Of a stretch of 64,000 bases of DNA, positions 35,380 through 49,779 are shown one piece after another (the first letter of the stretch is position 1; every line of letters starts with the position of its first letter). The notes under the pieces were generated by a model, which made no database searches, had not been told where the DNA came from, and was given only the letters and a program-made list of their open reading frames with translations. The position numbers were made by a program, and so were the translations under genes. This stretch comes from Euptelea pleiosperma (taxonomy: Eukaryota; Streptophyta; Magnoliopsida; Ranunculales; Eupteleaceae), in assembly GCA_035048495.1 (NCBI GenBank), contig CM068544.1, positions 52,255,342-52,319,341 of the forward strand. The letters run 5' to 3'.

Positions 35380-38250
35380 GTCAACGTCTCAAATTGGACT
35401 CAGTTTGTGTGTTACGTTCCGAAGCTAATAACTTGTGAATTTTTCGGAAGCTAATCCGTGTTTCAACAGATTTTAAGTGTTGGAACATGATTTGGGACCG
35501 TCGAAACAAGTTAGCTCCATCCATGCGTCAACGTCTCAAATTGGACTCAGTTTGTGTGTTATATTCCGAAGGCTATAACTTGTGACATTTTCGCAACCGG
35601 ACCTCTTATTTTGGACTCAAACTCTTCCATTACTATTGTTTCAACAGATTTGATGTATTGGAACAAGATTCTTGACAGTCGAAACAAGTTAGCTCCATAT
35701 GTGCATCAACGTCTCAAATTGGACTCAGTTTGTGTGTTACATTCCGAAGCCTATAACTTGTGACTTTTTCGCAACCGGACCTCGTAATTAGACTCGAATT
35801 CTTCCATTACTATTGTTTCAACACATTTGCAGTGTTGGGACAAGATTCGTGACAGTCGAAACAAGTTTGCTCCATCCGTGCGTCAACGTCTCAAATTGGA
35901 CTCAGTTTGTGTATTACATTCCGAAGCTTATAACTTGTGACTTTTTCGCAACCATACCTCGTAATTGGACTCAAACTCTTCCATTACTATTGTTTCAACA
36001 CATTTGAAGTGTTGGAACAAGATTCGTGACAGTCGAAACAAGTTAGCTCCATCCGTGCGTCAACGTCTCAAATTGGACTCAGTTTGTGTGTTACGTTCCG
36101 AAGCTTATAACTTGTGAATTTTTCGCAACCAGACCTCGTAATTGGACTCCAACTCTTCAATTACTATTGTTTCAACACAATTGCAGTGTTGGGACAAGAT
36201 TCTTGACAGTCGAAAGAAGTTTGCTCCATCCGTGCGTCAACGTCTCAAATTGGACTCAGTTTGTGTATTACCTTCCGAAGCCCATAACTTGTGACTTTTT
36301 CGCAACCGGATCTCGTAATTGGACTCAAACTCTTCCATTACTATTGTTTCAACACATTTGAAGTGTTGGAACAAGATTCGTGACAGTCGAAACAAGTTAG
36401 CTCCATCCGTGCGTCAACGTCTCAAATTGGACTCAGTTTGTGTGTTACGTTCCGAAGCTTATAACTTGTGAATTTTTCGCAACCAGACCTCGTAATTGGA
36501 CTCCAACTCTTCAATTACTATTGTTTCAACACAATTGCAGTGTTGGGACAAGATTCTTGACAGTCGAAAGAAGTTTGCTCCATCCGTGCGTCAACGTCTC
36601 AAATTGGACTCAGTTTGTGTATTACCTTCCGAAGCCCATAACTTGTGACTTTTTCGCAACCGGATCTCGTAATTGGACTCAAACTCTTCCATTACTATTG
36701 TTTCAACACATTTGAAGTGTTGGAACAAGATTCGTGACAGTCGAAACTAGTTAGCTCCATCCGTGCGTCAACGTCTCAAATTGGACTCAGTTTGTGTGTT
36801 ACGTTCCGAAGCTTATAACTTGTTAATTTTTCGCAACCAGACCTCGTAATTGGACTCCAACTCTTCCATTACTATTATTTCAACAGATTTTAAGTGTTGG
36901 AACATGATTTGGGACCGTCGAAACAAGTTAGCTCCATCCATGCGTCAACGTCTCAAATTGGACTCAGTTTGTGTGTTATATTCCGAAGGCTATAACTTGT
37001 GACATTTTCGCAACCGGACCTCTTATTTTGGACTCAAACTCTTCCATTACTATTGTTTCAACACATTTGATGTATTGGAACAAGATTCTTGACAGTCGAA
37101 ACAAGTTAGCTCCATCCGTGCATCAACGCTTCAAATTGGACTCAGTTTGTGTGTTACATTCCGAAGCCTATAACTTGTGACTTTTTCGCAACTGGACCTC
37201 GTAATTGGACTCAAACTCTTCCATTACTATTGTTTCAACACATTTGAAGTGTTGGAGCAAAATTCGGGACAGTCGAAAGAAGTTTGCTCCATCCGTTCGT
37301 CAAAGTCTCTAATTGGACTCAGTTTGTGTGTTACATTCTGAAGCTTATAACTTGTGACGTTTTCGCAACCGGACCTCTTATTTTGGACTCAAACTCTTCC
37401 ATTACTATTGTTTCAACAGATTTGATGTATTGGAACAAGATTCTTGACAGTCGAAACAAGTTAGCTCCATCTGTGCATCAACGTCTCAAATTGGACTCAG
37501 TTTGTGTGTTACATTCCGAAGCCTATAACTTGTGACTTTTTCGCAACCGGACCTCGTAATTAGACTCGAATTCTTCCATTACTATTGTTTCAACACATTT
37601 GCAGTGTTGGGACAAGATTCGTGACAGTCGAAACAAGTTTGCTCCATCCGTGCGTCAACGTCTCAAATTGGACTCAGTTTGTGTATTACATTCCGAAGCT
37701 TATAACTTGTGACTTTTTCGCAACCATACCTCGTAATTGGACTCAAACTCTTCCATTACTATTGTTTCAACACATTTGAAGTGTTGGAACAAGATTCGTG
37801 ACAGTCGAAACAAGTTAGCTCCATCCGTGCGTCAACGTCTCAAATTGGACTCAGTTTGTGTGTTACGTTCCGAATCTTATAACTTGTGAATTTTTCGCAA
37901 CCAGACCTCGTAATTGGACTCCAACTCTTTAATTACTATTGTTTCAACACATTTGCAGTGTTGGGACAAAATTCTTGACAGTCGAAAGAAGTTTGCTCCA
38001 TCCGTGCGTCAACGTCTCAAATTGGACTCAGTTTGTGTATTACCTTCCGAAGCCCATAACTTGTGACTTTTTCGCAACCGGATCTCGGAATTGGACTCAA
38101 ACTCTTCCATTACTATTGTTTCAACACATTTGAAGTGTTGGAACAAGATTCGTGACAGTCGAAACTAGTTAGCTCCATCCGTGCGTCAACGTCTCAAATT
38201 GGACTCAGTTTGTGTGTTATATTCCGAAGGCTATAACTTGTGACATTTTC
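35380..38250. repeat. Recurrent dimer-rich block, copy B
   Basis: Landmarks 36440, 36971, 37284, 37585, 37939 and 38212 lie exactly 21,047 bp downstream of 15393, 15924, 16237, 16538, 16892 and 17165. Confidence 0.85.
35421..35475. repeat. Deleted monomer with locally copied filler
   Basis: After tttttcg the usual 43 or so bases up to gtttcaac are missing and replaced by gaagctaatccgt. The first nine filler bases (35447-35455) copy the gaagctaat found just upstream at 35421-35429. The same event is at 49848-49856 and, with one substitution, at 14406-14414. Confidence 0.85.
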
Positions 38251-39639
38251 GCAACCGGACCTCTTATTTTGGACTCAAACTCTTCCATTACAATTGTTTC
38301 AACAGATTTTAAGTGTTGGAACATGATTTGGGACCGTCGAAACAAGTTAGCTCTATCCGTGCGTCAACGTCTCATATTGGACTCAGTTCGTGTGTTACAT
38401 TCCGAAGCCTATAACTTAGTGCTTTTAGCAATCGGACCATGTAATTGGACTCAAACTCTTCCATTACTATTGTTTCAACACATTTGATGTGTTGGAATAA
38501 GATTCTTGACAGTCGAAACAAGTTAGCTCAATCCGTGCATCAACGTCTCAAATTGGACTCAGTTTGTGTGTTACATTCCGAAGCCTATAACTTGTGACTT
38601 TTTCGCAACCGGACCTCGTAATTAGACTCGAATTCTTCCATTACTATTGTTTTCAACACATTTGCAGTGTTGGGACAAGATTCGTGACAGTCGAAACAAG
38701 TTTGCTCCATCCGTGCGTCAACGTCTCAAATTGGACTCAGTTTGTGTATTACATTCCGAAGCTTATAACTTGTGACTTTTTCGCAACCATACCTCGTAAT
38801 TGGACTCAAACTCTTCCATTACTATTGTTTCAACACATTTGAAGTGTTGGAACAAGATTCGTGACAGTCGAAACAAGTTAGCTCCATCCGTGCGTCAACG
38901 TCTCAAATTGGACTCAGTTTGTGTGTTACGTTCCGAAGCTTATAACTTGTGAATTTTTCGCAACCAGACCTCGTAATTGGACTCCAACTCTTCAATTACT
39001 ATTGTTTCAACACATTTGCAGTGTTGGGACAAGATTCTTGACAGTCGAAACAAGTTTGCTCCATCCGTGCGTCAACGTCTCAAATTGGACTCAGTTTGTG
39101 TGTTACATTCCGAAGCCTATAACTTGTGACTTTTTCGCAACTGGACCTCGTAATTGGACTCAAACTCTTCCATTACTATTGTTTCAACACATTTGAAGTG
39201 TTGGAGCAAGATTCGTGACAGTCGAAACTAGTTAGCTCCATCCGTGCGTCAACGTCTCAAATTGGACTCAGTTTGTGTGTTACGTTCCGAAGCTTATAAC
39301 TTGTTAATTTTTCGCAACCAGACCTCGTAATTGGACTCCAACTCTTCCATTACTATTGTTTCAACAGATTTAAGTGTTGGAACATGATTTGGGACCGTCG
39401 AAACAAGTTAGCTCCATCCTTGCGTCAACGTCTCAAATTGGACTCAGTTTGTGTGTTATATTCCGAAGGCTATAACTTGTGACATTTTCGCAACCGGACC
39501 TCTTATTTTGGACTCAAACTCTTCCATTACTATTGTTTCAACACATTTGATGTATTGGAACAAGATTCTTGACAGTCGAAACAAGTTAGCTCCATCCGTG
39601 CATCAACGCCTCAAATTGGACTCAGTTTGTGTGTTACAT

Positions 39640-42600
39640 TCCGAAGCCTATAACTTGTGACTTTTTCGCAACTGGACCTCGTAATTGGACTCAAACTCTT
39701 CCATTACTATTGTTTCAACACATTTGAAGTGTTGGAGCAAAATTCGGGACAGTCGAAAGAAGTTTGCTCCATCCGTTCGTCAATGTCTCTAATTGGACTC
39801 AGTTTGTGTGTTACATTCCGAAGCCTATAACTTGTGACGTTTTCGCAACCAGAGCTCGTAATTTGACTCAAACTCTTCCATTACAATTGTTTCAACAGAT
39901 TTTAAGTGTTGGAACATGATTTGGGACCGTCGAAACAAGTTAGCTCTATCCGTGCGTCAACGTCTCAAATTGGACTCAGTTCGTTTGTTACATTCCGAAG
40001 CCTATAACTTAAGGGCTTTTAGCAATCGGACCATGTAATTGGACTCAAACTCTTCCATTACTATTGTTTCAACACATTTGATGTGTTGGAATAAGATTCT
40101 TGACAGTCGAAACAAGTTAGCTCAATCCGTGCCTCAACGTCTCAAATTGGACTCAGTTTGTGTGTTACATTCGAAGCCTATAACTTGTGACTTTTTCGCA
40201 ACCGGACCTCGTAATTAGACTCGAATTCTTCCATTACTATTGTTTCAACACATTTGCAGTGTTGGGACAAGATTCGTGACAGTCGAAACAAGTTTGCTCC
40301 ATCCGTGCGTCAACGTCTCAAATTGGACTCAGTTTGTGTATTACATTCCGAAGCTTATAACTTGTGACTTTTTCGCAACCATACCTCGTAATTGGACTCA
40401 AACTCTTCCATTACTATTGTTTCAACACATTTGAAGTGTTGGAACAAGATTCGTGACAGTCGAAACAAGTTAGCTCCATCTGTGCGTCAACGTCTCAAAT
40501 TGGACTCAGTTTGTGTGTTACGTTCCGAAGCTTATAACTTGTGAATTTTTCGCAACCAGACCTCGTAATTGGACTCCAACTCTTCCATTACTATTGTTTC
40601 AACAGATTTTAAGTGTTGGAACATGATTTGGGACCGTCGAAACAAGTTAGCTCCATCCATGCGTCAACGTCTCAAATTGGACTCAGTTTGTGTGTTATAT
40701 TCCGAAGGCTATAACTTGTGACATTTTCGCAACCGGACCTCTTATTTTGGACTCAAACTCTTCCATTACTATTGTTTCAACACATTTGAAGTGTTGGAAC
40801 AAGATTCGTGACAGTCGAAACAAGTTAGCTCCATCCGTGCGTCAACGTCTCAAATTGGACTCAGTTTGTGTGTTACGTTCCGAAGCTTATAACTTGTGAA
40901 TTTTTCGCAACCAGACCTCGTAATTGGACTCCAACTCTTCAATTACTATTGTTTCAACACATTTGCAGTGTTGGGACAAGATTCTTGACCGTCGAAAGAA
41001 GTTTGCTCCATCCGTGCGTCAACGTCTCAAATTGGACTCAGTTTGTGTATTACCTTCCGAAGCCCATAACTTGTGACTTTTTCGCAACCGGACCTCGTAA
41101 TTGGACTCAAACTCTTCCATTACTATTGTTTTAACACATTTGAAGTGTTGGAACAAGATTCGTGACAGTCGAAACAAGTTAGCTCCATCCGTGCGTCAAC
41201 GTCTCAAATTGGACTCAGTTTGTGTGTTACGTTCCGAAGCTTATAACTTGTGAATTTCTCGCAACCAGACCTCGTAATTGACTCCAACTCTTCCATTACT
41301 ATTGTTTCAACAGATTTTAAGTGTTGGAACATGATTTGGGACCGTCGAAACAAGTTAGCTCCATCCATGCGTCAACGTCTCAAATTGGACTCAGTTTGTG
41401 TGTTATATTCCGAAGGCTATAACTTGTGACATTTTCGCAACCGGACCTCTTATTTTGGACTCAAACTCTTCCATTACTATTGTTTCAACAGATTTGATGT
41501 ATTGGAACAAGATTCTTGACAGTCGAAACAAGTTAGCTCCATCCGTGCATCAACGTCTCCAATTGGACTCAGTTTGTGTGTTACATTCCGAAGCCTATAA
41601 CTTGTGACTTTTTCGCAACCGGACCTCTTAATTTGACTCGAATTCTTCCATTGCTATTGTTTCAACACATTTGCAGTGTTGGGACAAGATTCGTGACAGT
41701 CGAAACAAGTTTGCTCCATCCGTGCGTCAACGTCTCAAATTGGACTCAGTTTGTGTATTACATTCCGAAGCTTATAACTTGTGACTTTTTCGCAACCATA
41801 CCTCGTAATTGGACTCAAACTCTTCCATTACTATTGTTTCAACACATTTGAAGTGTTGGAACAAGATTCGTGACAGTCGAAACAAGTTAGCTCCATCCGT
41901 GCGTCAACGTCTCAAATTGGACTCAGTTTGTGTGTTACGTTCCGAAGCTTATAACTTGTGAATTTTTCGCAACCAGACCTCGTAATTGGACTCCAACTCT
42001 TCCATTACTATTGTTTCAACAGATTTTAAGTGTTGGAACATGATTTGGGACCGTCGAAACAAGTTAGCTCCATCCATGCGTCAACGTCTCAAATTGGACT
42101 CAGTTTGTGTGTTATATTCCGAAGGCTATAACTTGTGACATTTTCGCAACCGGACCTCTTATTTTGGACTCAAACTCTTCCATTACTATTGTTTCAACAC
42201 ATTTGAAGTGTTGGAACAAGATTCGTGACAGTCGAAACAAGTTTGCTCCATCCGTGCGTCAACGTCTCAAATTGGACTCAGTTTGTGTATTACATTCCGA
42301 AGCTTATAACTTGTGACTTTTTCGCAACCATACCTCGTAATTGGACTCAAACTCTTCCATTACTATTGTTTCAACACATTTGAAGTGTTGGAACAAGATT
42401 CGTGACAGTCGAAACAAGTTAGCTCCATCCGTGCGTCAACGTCTCAAATTGGACTCAGTTTGTGTGTTACGTTCCGAAGCTTATAACTTGTGATTTTTTC
42501 GCAACCAGACCTCGTAATTGGACTCCAACTCTTCAATTACTATTGTTTCAACACATTTGCAGTGTTGGGACAAGATTCTTGACAGTCGAAACAAGTTAGC

Positions 42601-43171
42601 TCCATCCGTGCATCAACGTCTCAAATTGGACTCAGTTTGTGTGTTACATTCCGAAGCCTATAACTTGTGACTTTTTCGCAACTGGACCTCGTAATTGGAC
42701 TCAAACTCTTCCATTACTATTGTTTCAACACATTTGAAGTGTTGGAGCAAAATTCGGGACAGTCGAAAGAAGTTTGCTCCATCCGTTCGTCAATGTCTCT
42801 AATTGGTCTCAGTTTGTGTGTTACATTCCGAAGCCTATAACTTGTGACGTTTTCGCAACCAGAGCTCGTAATTTGACTCAAACTCTTCCATTACATGAGT
42901 TGGGACCGTCGAAACAAGTTAGCTCCATCCATGCGTCAACGTCTCAAATTGGACTCAGTTTGTGTGTTATATTCCGAAGGCTATAACTTGTGACATTTTC
43001 GCAACCGGACCTCTTATTTTGGACTCAAACTCTTCCATTACTATTGTTTCAACACATTTGATGTATTGGAACAAGATTCTTGACAGTCGAAACAAGTTAG
43101 CTCCATCCGTGCATCAACGTCTCAAATTGGACTCAGTTTGTGTGTTACATTCCGAAGCCTATAACTTGTGA
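39640..43171. repeat. Satellite duplication, right copy (offset about 19,301 bp)
   Basis: The counterpart of 20340-23870. Its right part (from 42107) also belongs to the 14,401-bp duplication, so it is a junction between two duplicated histories. Confidence 0.8.
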
Positions 43172-45620
43172 CTTTTTCGCAACTGGACCTCGTAATTGGA
43201 CTCAAACTCTTCCATTACTATTGTTTCAACACATTTGAAGTGTTGGAGCAAAATTCGGGACAGTCGAAAGAAGTTTGCTCCATCCGTTCGTCAATGTCTC
43301 TAATTGGACTCAGTTTGTGTGTTACATTCCGAAGCCTATAACTTGTGACGTTTTCGCAACCAGAGCTCGTAATTTGACTCAAACTCTTCCATTACAATTG
43401 TTTCAACAGATTTTAAGTGTTGGAACATGATTTGGGACCGTCGAAACAAGTTAGCTCTATCCGTGCGTCAACGTCTCAAATTGGACTCAGTTCGTTTGTT
43501 ACATTCCGAAGCCTATAACTTAAGGGCTTTTAGCAATCGGACCATGTAATTGGACTCAAACTCTTCCATTACTATTGTTTCAACACATTTGATGTGTTGG
43601 AACAAGATTCGTGACAGTCGAAACAAGTTAGCTCCATCCGTGCGTCAACGTCTCAAATTGGACTCAGTTTGTGTGTTACGTTCCGAAGCTTATAACTTGT
43701 GAATTTTTCGCAACCAGACCTCGTAATTAGACTCCAACTCTTCAATTACTATTGTTTCAACACATTTGCAGTGTTGGGACAAGATTCTTGACAGTCGAAA
43801 GAAGTTTGCTCCATCCGTGCGTCAACGTCTCAAATTGGACTCAGTTTGTGTATTACCTTCCGAAGCCCATAACTTGTGACTTTTTCGCAACCGGACCTCG
43901 TAATTGGACTCAAACTCTTCCATTACTATTGTTTTAACACATTTGAAGTGTTGGAACAAGATTCGTGACAGTCGAAACAAGTTAGCTCCATCCGTGCGTC
44001 AACGTCTCAAATTGGACTCAGTTTGTGTGTTACGTTCCGAAGCTTATAACTTGTGAATTTCTCGCAACCAGACCTCGTAATTGAACTCCAACTCTTCCAT
44101 TACTATTGTTTCAACAGATTTTAAGTGTTGGAACATGATTTGGGACCGTCGAAACAAGTTAGCTCCATCCATGCGTCAACGTCTCAAATTGGACTCAGTT
44201 TGTGTGTTATATTCCGAAGGCTATAACTTGTGACATTTTCGCAACCGGACCTCTTATTTTGGACTCAAACTCTTCCATTACTATTGTTTCAACACATTTG
44301 ATGTATTGGAACAAGATTCTTGACAGTCGAAACAAGTTAGCTCCATCCGTGCATCAACGTCTCCAATTGGACTCAGTTTGTGTGTTACATTCCGAAGCCT
44401 ATAACTTGTGACTTTTTCGCAACCGGACCTCGTAATTTGACTCGAATTCTTCCATTACTATTGTTTCAACACATTTGCAGTGTTGGGACAAGATTCGTGA
44501 CAGTCGAAACAAGTTTGCTCCATCCGTGCGTCAACGTCTCAAATTGGACTCAGTTTGTGTATTACATTCCGAAGCTTATAACTTGTGACTTTTTCGCAAC
44601 CATACCTCGTAATTGGACTCAAACTCTTCCATTACTATTGTTTCAACACATTTGAAGTGTTGGAACAAGATTCGTGACAGTCGAAACAAGTTAGCTCCAT
44701 CCGTGCGTCAACGTCTCAAATTGGACTCAGTTTGTGTGTTACGTTCCGAAGCTTATAACTTGTGAATTTTTCGCAACCAGACCTCGTAATTGGACTCCAA
44801 CTCTTCCATTACTATTGTTTCAACAGATTTTAAGTGTTGGAACATGATTTGGGACCGTCGAAACAAGTTAGCTCCATCCATGCGTCAACGTCTCAAATTG
44901 GACTCAGTTTGTGTGTTATATTCCGAAGGCTATAACTTGTGACATTTTCGCAACCGGACCTCTTATTTTGGACTCAAACTCTTCCATTACTATTGTTTCA
45001 ACAGATTTGATGTATTGGAACAAGATTCTTGACAGTCGAAACAAGTTAGCTCCATCCGTGCATCAACGTCTCCAATTGGACTCAGTTTGTGTGTTACATT
45101 CCGAAGCCTATAACTTGTGACTTTTTCGCAACCGGACCTCGTAATTTGACTCGAATTCTTCCATTACTATTGTTTCAACACATTTGCAGTTGTTGGGACA
45201 AGATTCGTGACAGTCGAAACAAGTTTGCTCCATCCGTGCGTCAACGTCTCAAATTGGACTCAGTTTGTGTATTACATTCCGAAGCTTATAACTTGTGACT
45301 TTTTCGCAACCATACCTCGTAATTGGACTCAAACTCTTCCATTACTATTGTTTCAACACATTTGAAGTGTTGGAACAAGATTCGTGACAGTCGAAACAAG
45401 TTAGCTCCATCCGTGCGTCAACGTCTCAAATTGGACTCAGTTTGTGTGTTACGTTCCGAAGCTTATAACTTGTGAATTTTTCGCAACCAGACCTCGTAAT
45501 TGGACTCCAACTCTTCCATTACTATTGTTTCAACAGATTTTAAGTGTTGGAACATGATTTGGGACCGTCGAAACAAGTTAGCTCCATCCATGCGTCAACG
45601 TCTCAAATTGGACTCAGTTT
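42107..45620. repeat. Second copy of the 3,514-bp higher-order unit
   Basis: Every landmark of 27706-31219 recurs 14,401 bp downstream, and the unit again restarts at 45621 (3,514 bp). The tetramer pair is at 44202-45620. Confidence 0.85.
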
Positions 45621-48600
45621 GTGTGTTATATTCCGAAGGCTATAACTTGTGACATTTTCGCAACCGGACCTCTTATTTTGGACTCAAACTCTTCCATTAC
45701 TATTGTTTCAACACATTTGAAGTGTTGGAACAAGATTCGTGACAGTCGAAACAAGTTTGCTCCATCCGTGCGTCAACGTCTCAAATTGGACTCAGTTTGT
45801 GTATTACATTCCGAAGCTTATAACTTGTGACTTTTTCGCAACCATACCTCGTAATTGGACTCAAACTCTTCCATTACTATTGTTTCAACACATTTGAAGT
45901 GTTGGAACAAGATTCGTGACAGTCGAAACAAGTTAGCTCCATCCGTGCGTCAACGTCTCAAATTGGACTCAGTTTGTGTGTTACGTTCCGAAGCTTATAA
46001 CTTGTGATTTTTTCGCAACCAGACCTCGTAATTGGACTCCAACTCTTCAATTACTATTGTTTCAACACATTTGCAGTGTTGGGACAAGATTCTTGACAGT
46101 CGAAACAAGTTAGCTCCATCCGTGCATCAACGTCTCAAATTGGACTCAGTTTGTGTGTTACATTCCGAAGCCTATAACTTGTGACTTTTTCGCAACTGGA
46201 CCTCGTAATTGGACTCAAACTCTTCCATTACTATTGTTTCAACACATTTGAAGTGTTGGAGCAAAATTCGGGACAGTCGAAAGAAGTTTGCTCCATCCGT
46301 TCGTCAATGTCTCTAATTGGTCTCAGTTTGTGTGTTACATTCCGAAGCCTATAACTTGTGACGTTTTCGCAACCAGAGCTCGTAATTTGACTCAAACTCT
46401 TCCATTACATGAGTTGGGACCGTCGAAACAAGTTAGCTCCATCCATGCGTCAACGTCTCAAATTGGACTCAGTTTGTGTGTTATATTCCGAAGGCTATAA
46501 CTTGTGACATTTTCGCAACCGGACCTCTTATTTTGGACTCAAACTCTTCCATTACTATTGTTTCAACACATTTGATGTATTGGAACAAGATTCTTGACAG
46601 TCGAAACAAGTTAGCTCCATCCGTGCATCAACGTCTCAAATTGGACTCAGTTTGTGTGTTACATTCCGAAGCCTATAACTTGTGACTTTTTCGCAACTGG
46701 ACCTCGTAATTGGACTCAAACTCTTCCATTACTATTGTTTCAACACATTTGAAGTGTTGGAGCAAAATTCGGGACAGTCGAAAGAAGTTTGCTCCATCCG
46801 TTCGTCAATGTCTCTAATTGGACTCAGTTTGTGTGTTACATTCCGAAGCCTATAACTTGTGACGTTTTCGCAACCAGAGCTCGTAATTTGACTCAAACTC
46901 TTCCATTACAATTGTTTCAACAGATTTTAAGTGTTGGAACATGATTTGGGACCGTCGAAACAAGTTAGCTCTATCCGTGCGTCAACGTCTCAAATTGGAC
47001 TCAGTTCGTTTGTTACATTCCGAAGCCTATAACTTAAGGGCTTTTAGCAATCGGACCATGTAATTGGACTCAAACTCTTCCATTACTATTGTTTCAACAC
47101 ATTTGATGTGTTGGAACAAGATTCGTGACAGTCGAAACAAGTTAGCTCCATCCGTGCGTCAACGTCTCAAATTGGACTCAGTTTGTGTGTTACGTTCCGA
47201 AGCTTATAACTTGTGAATTTTTCGCAACCAGACCTCGTAATTAGACTCCAACTCTTCAATTACTATTGTTTCAACACATTTGCAGTGTTGGGACAAGATT
47301 CTTGACAGTCGAAAGAAGTTTGCTCCATCCGTGCGTCAACGTCTCAGATTGGACTCAGTTTGTGTATTACATTCCGAAGCTTATAACTTGTGACTTTTTC
47401 GCAACCATACCTCGTAATTGGACTCAAACTCTTCCATTACTATTGTTTCAACACATTTGAAGTGTTGGAACAAGATTCGTGACAGTCGAAACAAGTTAGC
47501 TCCATCCGTGCGTCAACGTCTCAAATTGGACTCAGTTTGTGTGTTACGTTCCGAAGCTTATAACTTGTGAATTTTTCGCAACCAGACCTCGTAATTGGAC
47601 TCCAACTCTTCAATTACTATTGTTTCAACACATTTGCAGTGTTGGGACAAGATTCTTGACAGTCGAAACAAGTTAGCTCCATCCGTGCATCGTCTCAAAT
47701 TGGACTCAGTTTGTGTGTTACATTCCGAAGCCTATAACTTGTGACTTTTTCGCAACTGGACCTCGTAATTGGACTCAAACTCTTCCATTACTATTGTTTC
47801 AACACATTTGAAGTGTTGGAGCAAAATTCGGGACAGTCGAAAGAAGTTTGCTCCATCCGTTCGTCAATGTCTCTAATTGGACTCAGTTTGTGTGTTACAT
47901 TCCGAAGCCTATAACTTGTGACGTTTTCGCAACCAGAGCTCGTAATTTGACTCAAACTCTTCCATTACATGATTTGGGACCGTCGAAACAAGTTAGCTCC
48001 ATCCATGCGTGAACGTCTCAAATTGGACTCAGTTTGTGTGTTATATTCCGAAGGCTATAACTTGTGACATTTTCGCAACCGGACCTCTTATTTTGGACTC
48101 AAACTCTTCCATTACTATTGTTTCAACACATTTGATGTATTGGAACAAGATTCTTGACAGTCGAAACAAGTTAGCTCCATCCGTGCATCAACGTCTCAAA
48201 TTGGACTCAGTTTGTGTGTTACATTCCGAAGCCTATAACTTGTGACTTTTTCGCAACTGGACCTCGTAATTGGACTCAAACTCTTCCATTACTATTGTTT
48301 CAACACATTTGAAGTGTTGGAGCAAAATTCGGGACAGTCGAAAGAAGTTTGCTCCATCCGTTCGTCAATGTCTCTAATTGGACTCAGTTTGTGTGTTACA
48401 TTCCGAAGCCTATAACTTGTGACGTTTTCGCAACCAGAGCTCGTAATTTGACTCAAACTCTTCCATTACAATTGTTTCAACAGATTTTAAGTGTTGGAAC
48501 ATGATTTGGGACCGTCGAAACAAGTTAGCTCTATCCGTGCGTCAACGTCTCAAATTGGACTCAGTTCGTTTGTTACATTCCGAAGCCTATAACTTAAGGG

Positions 48601-49779
48601 CTTTTAGCAATCGGACCATGTAATTGGACTCAAACTCTTCCATTACTATTGTTTCAACACATTTGATGTGTTGGAATAAGATTCTTGACAGTCGAAACAA
48701 GTTAGCTCAATCCGTGCATCAACGTCTCAAATTGGACTCAGTTTGTGTGTTACATTTCGAAGCCTATAACTTGTGACTTTTTCGCAACCGGACCTCGTAA
48801 TTAGACTCGAATTCTTCCATTACTATTGTTTCAATACATTTGCAGTGTTGGGACAAGATTCGTGACAGTCGAAACAAGTTTGCTCCATCCGTGCGTCAAC
48901 GTCTCAAATTGGACTCAGTTTGTGTATTACATTCCGAAGCTTATAACTTGTGACTTTTTCGCAACCATACCTCGTAATTGGACTCAAACTCTTCCATTAC
49001 TATTGTTTCAACACATTTGAAGTGTTGGAACAAGATTCGTGACAGTCGAAACAAGTTAGCTCCATCCGTGCGTCAACGTCTCAAATTGGACTCAGTTTGT
49101 GTGTTACGTTCCGAAGCTTATAACTTGTGAATTTTTCGCAACCAGACCTCGTAATTGGACTCCAATTCTTCCATTACTATTGTTTCAACAGATTTTAAGT
49201 GTTGGAACATGATTTGGGACCGTCGAAACAAGTTAGCTCCATCCATGCGTCAACGTCTCAAATTGGACTCAGTTTGTGTGTTATATTCCGAAGGCTATAA
49301 CTTGTGACATTTTCGCAACCGGACCTCTTATTTTGGACTCAAACTCTTCCATTACTATTGTTTCAACACATTTGAAGTGTTGGAACAAGATTCGTGACAG
49401 TCGAAACAAGTTAGCTCCATCTGTGCGTCAACGCCTCAAATTGGACTCAGTTTGTGTGTTACGTTCCGAAGCTTATAACTTTTGAATTTTTCGCAACCAG
49501 ACCTCGTAATTGGACTCCAACTCTTCAATCACTATTGTTTCAACACATTTGCAGTGTTGGGACAAGATTCTTGACAGTCGAAAGAAGTTTGCTCCATCCG
49601 TGCGTCAACGTCTCAAATTGGACTCAGTTTGTGTATTACCTTCCGAAGCCCATAACTTGTGACTTTTTCGCAACCGGACCTCGTAATTGGACTCAAACTC
49701 TTCCATTACTATTGTTTCAACACATTTGAAGTGTTGGAACAAGATTCGTGACAGTCGAAACTAGTTAGCTCCATCCGTG

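Larger units (their letters stand above)
27706..38211. repeat. Large satellite duplication, left copy (offset 14,401 bp)
   Basis: Landmarks at 27706, 28373, 29801, 30510, 31220, 31887, 33608, 34875, 36086 and 36971 all reappear exactly 14,401 bp downstream. Shared private marks include a 3-bp deletion (gtgcatcgtctc, about 33287-33293), caatacatttgcag near 34432, and the filler-bearing deletion at 35447. Only scattered substitutions separate the copies (for example ttttcgactc near 31277 against ttttggactc). Confidence 0.88.
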
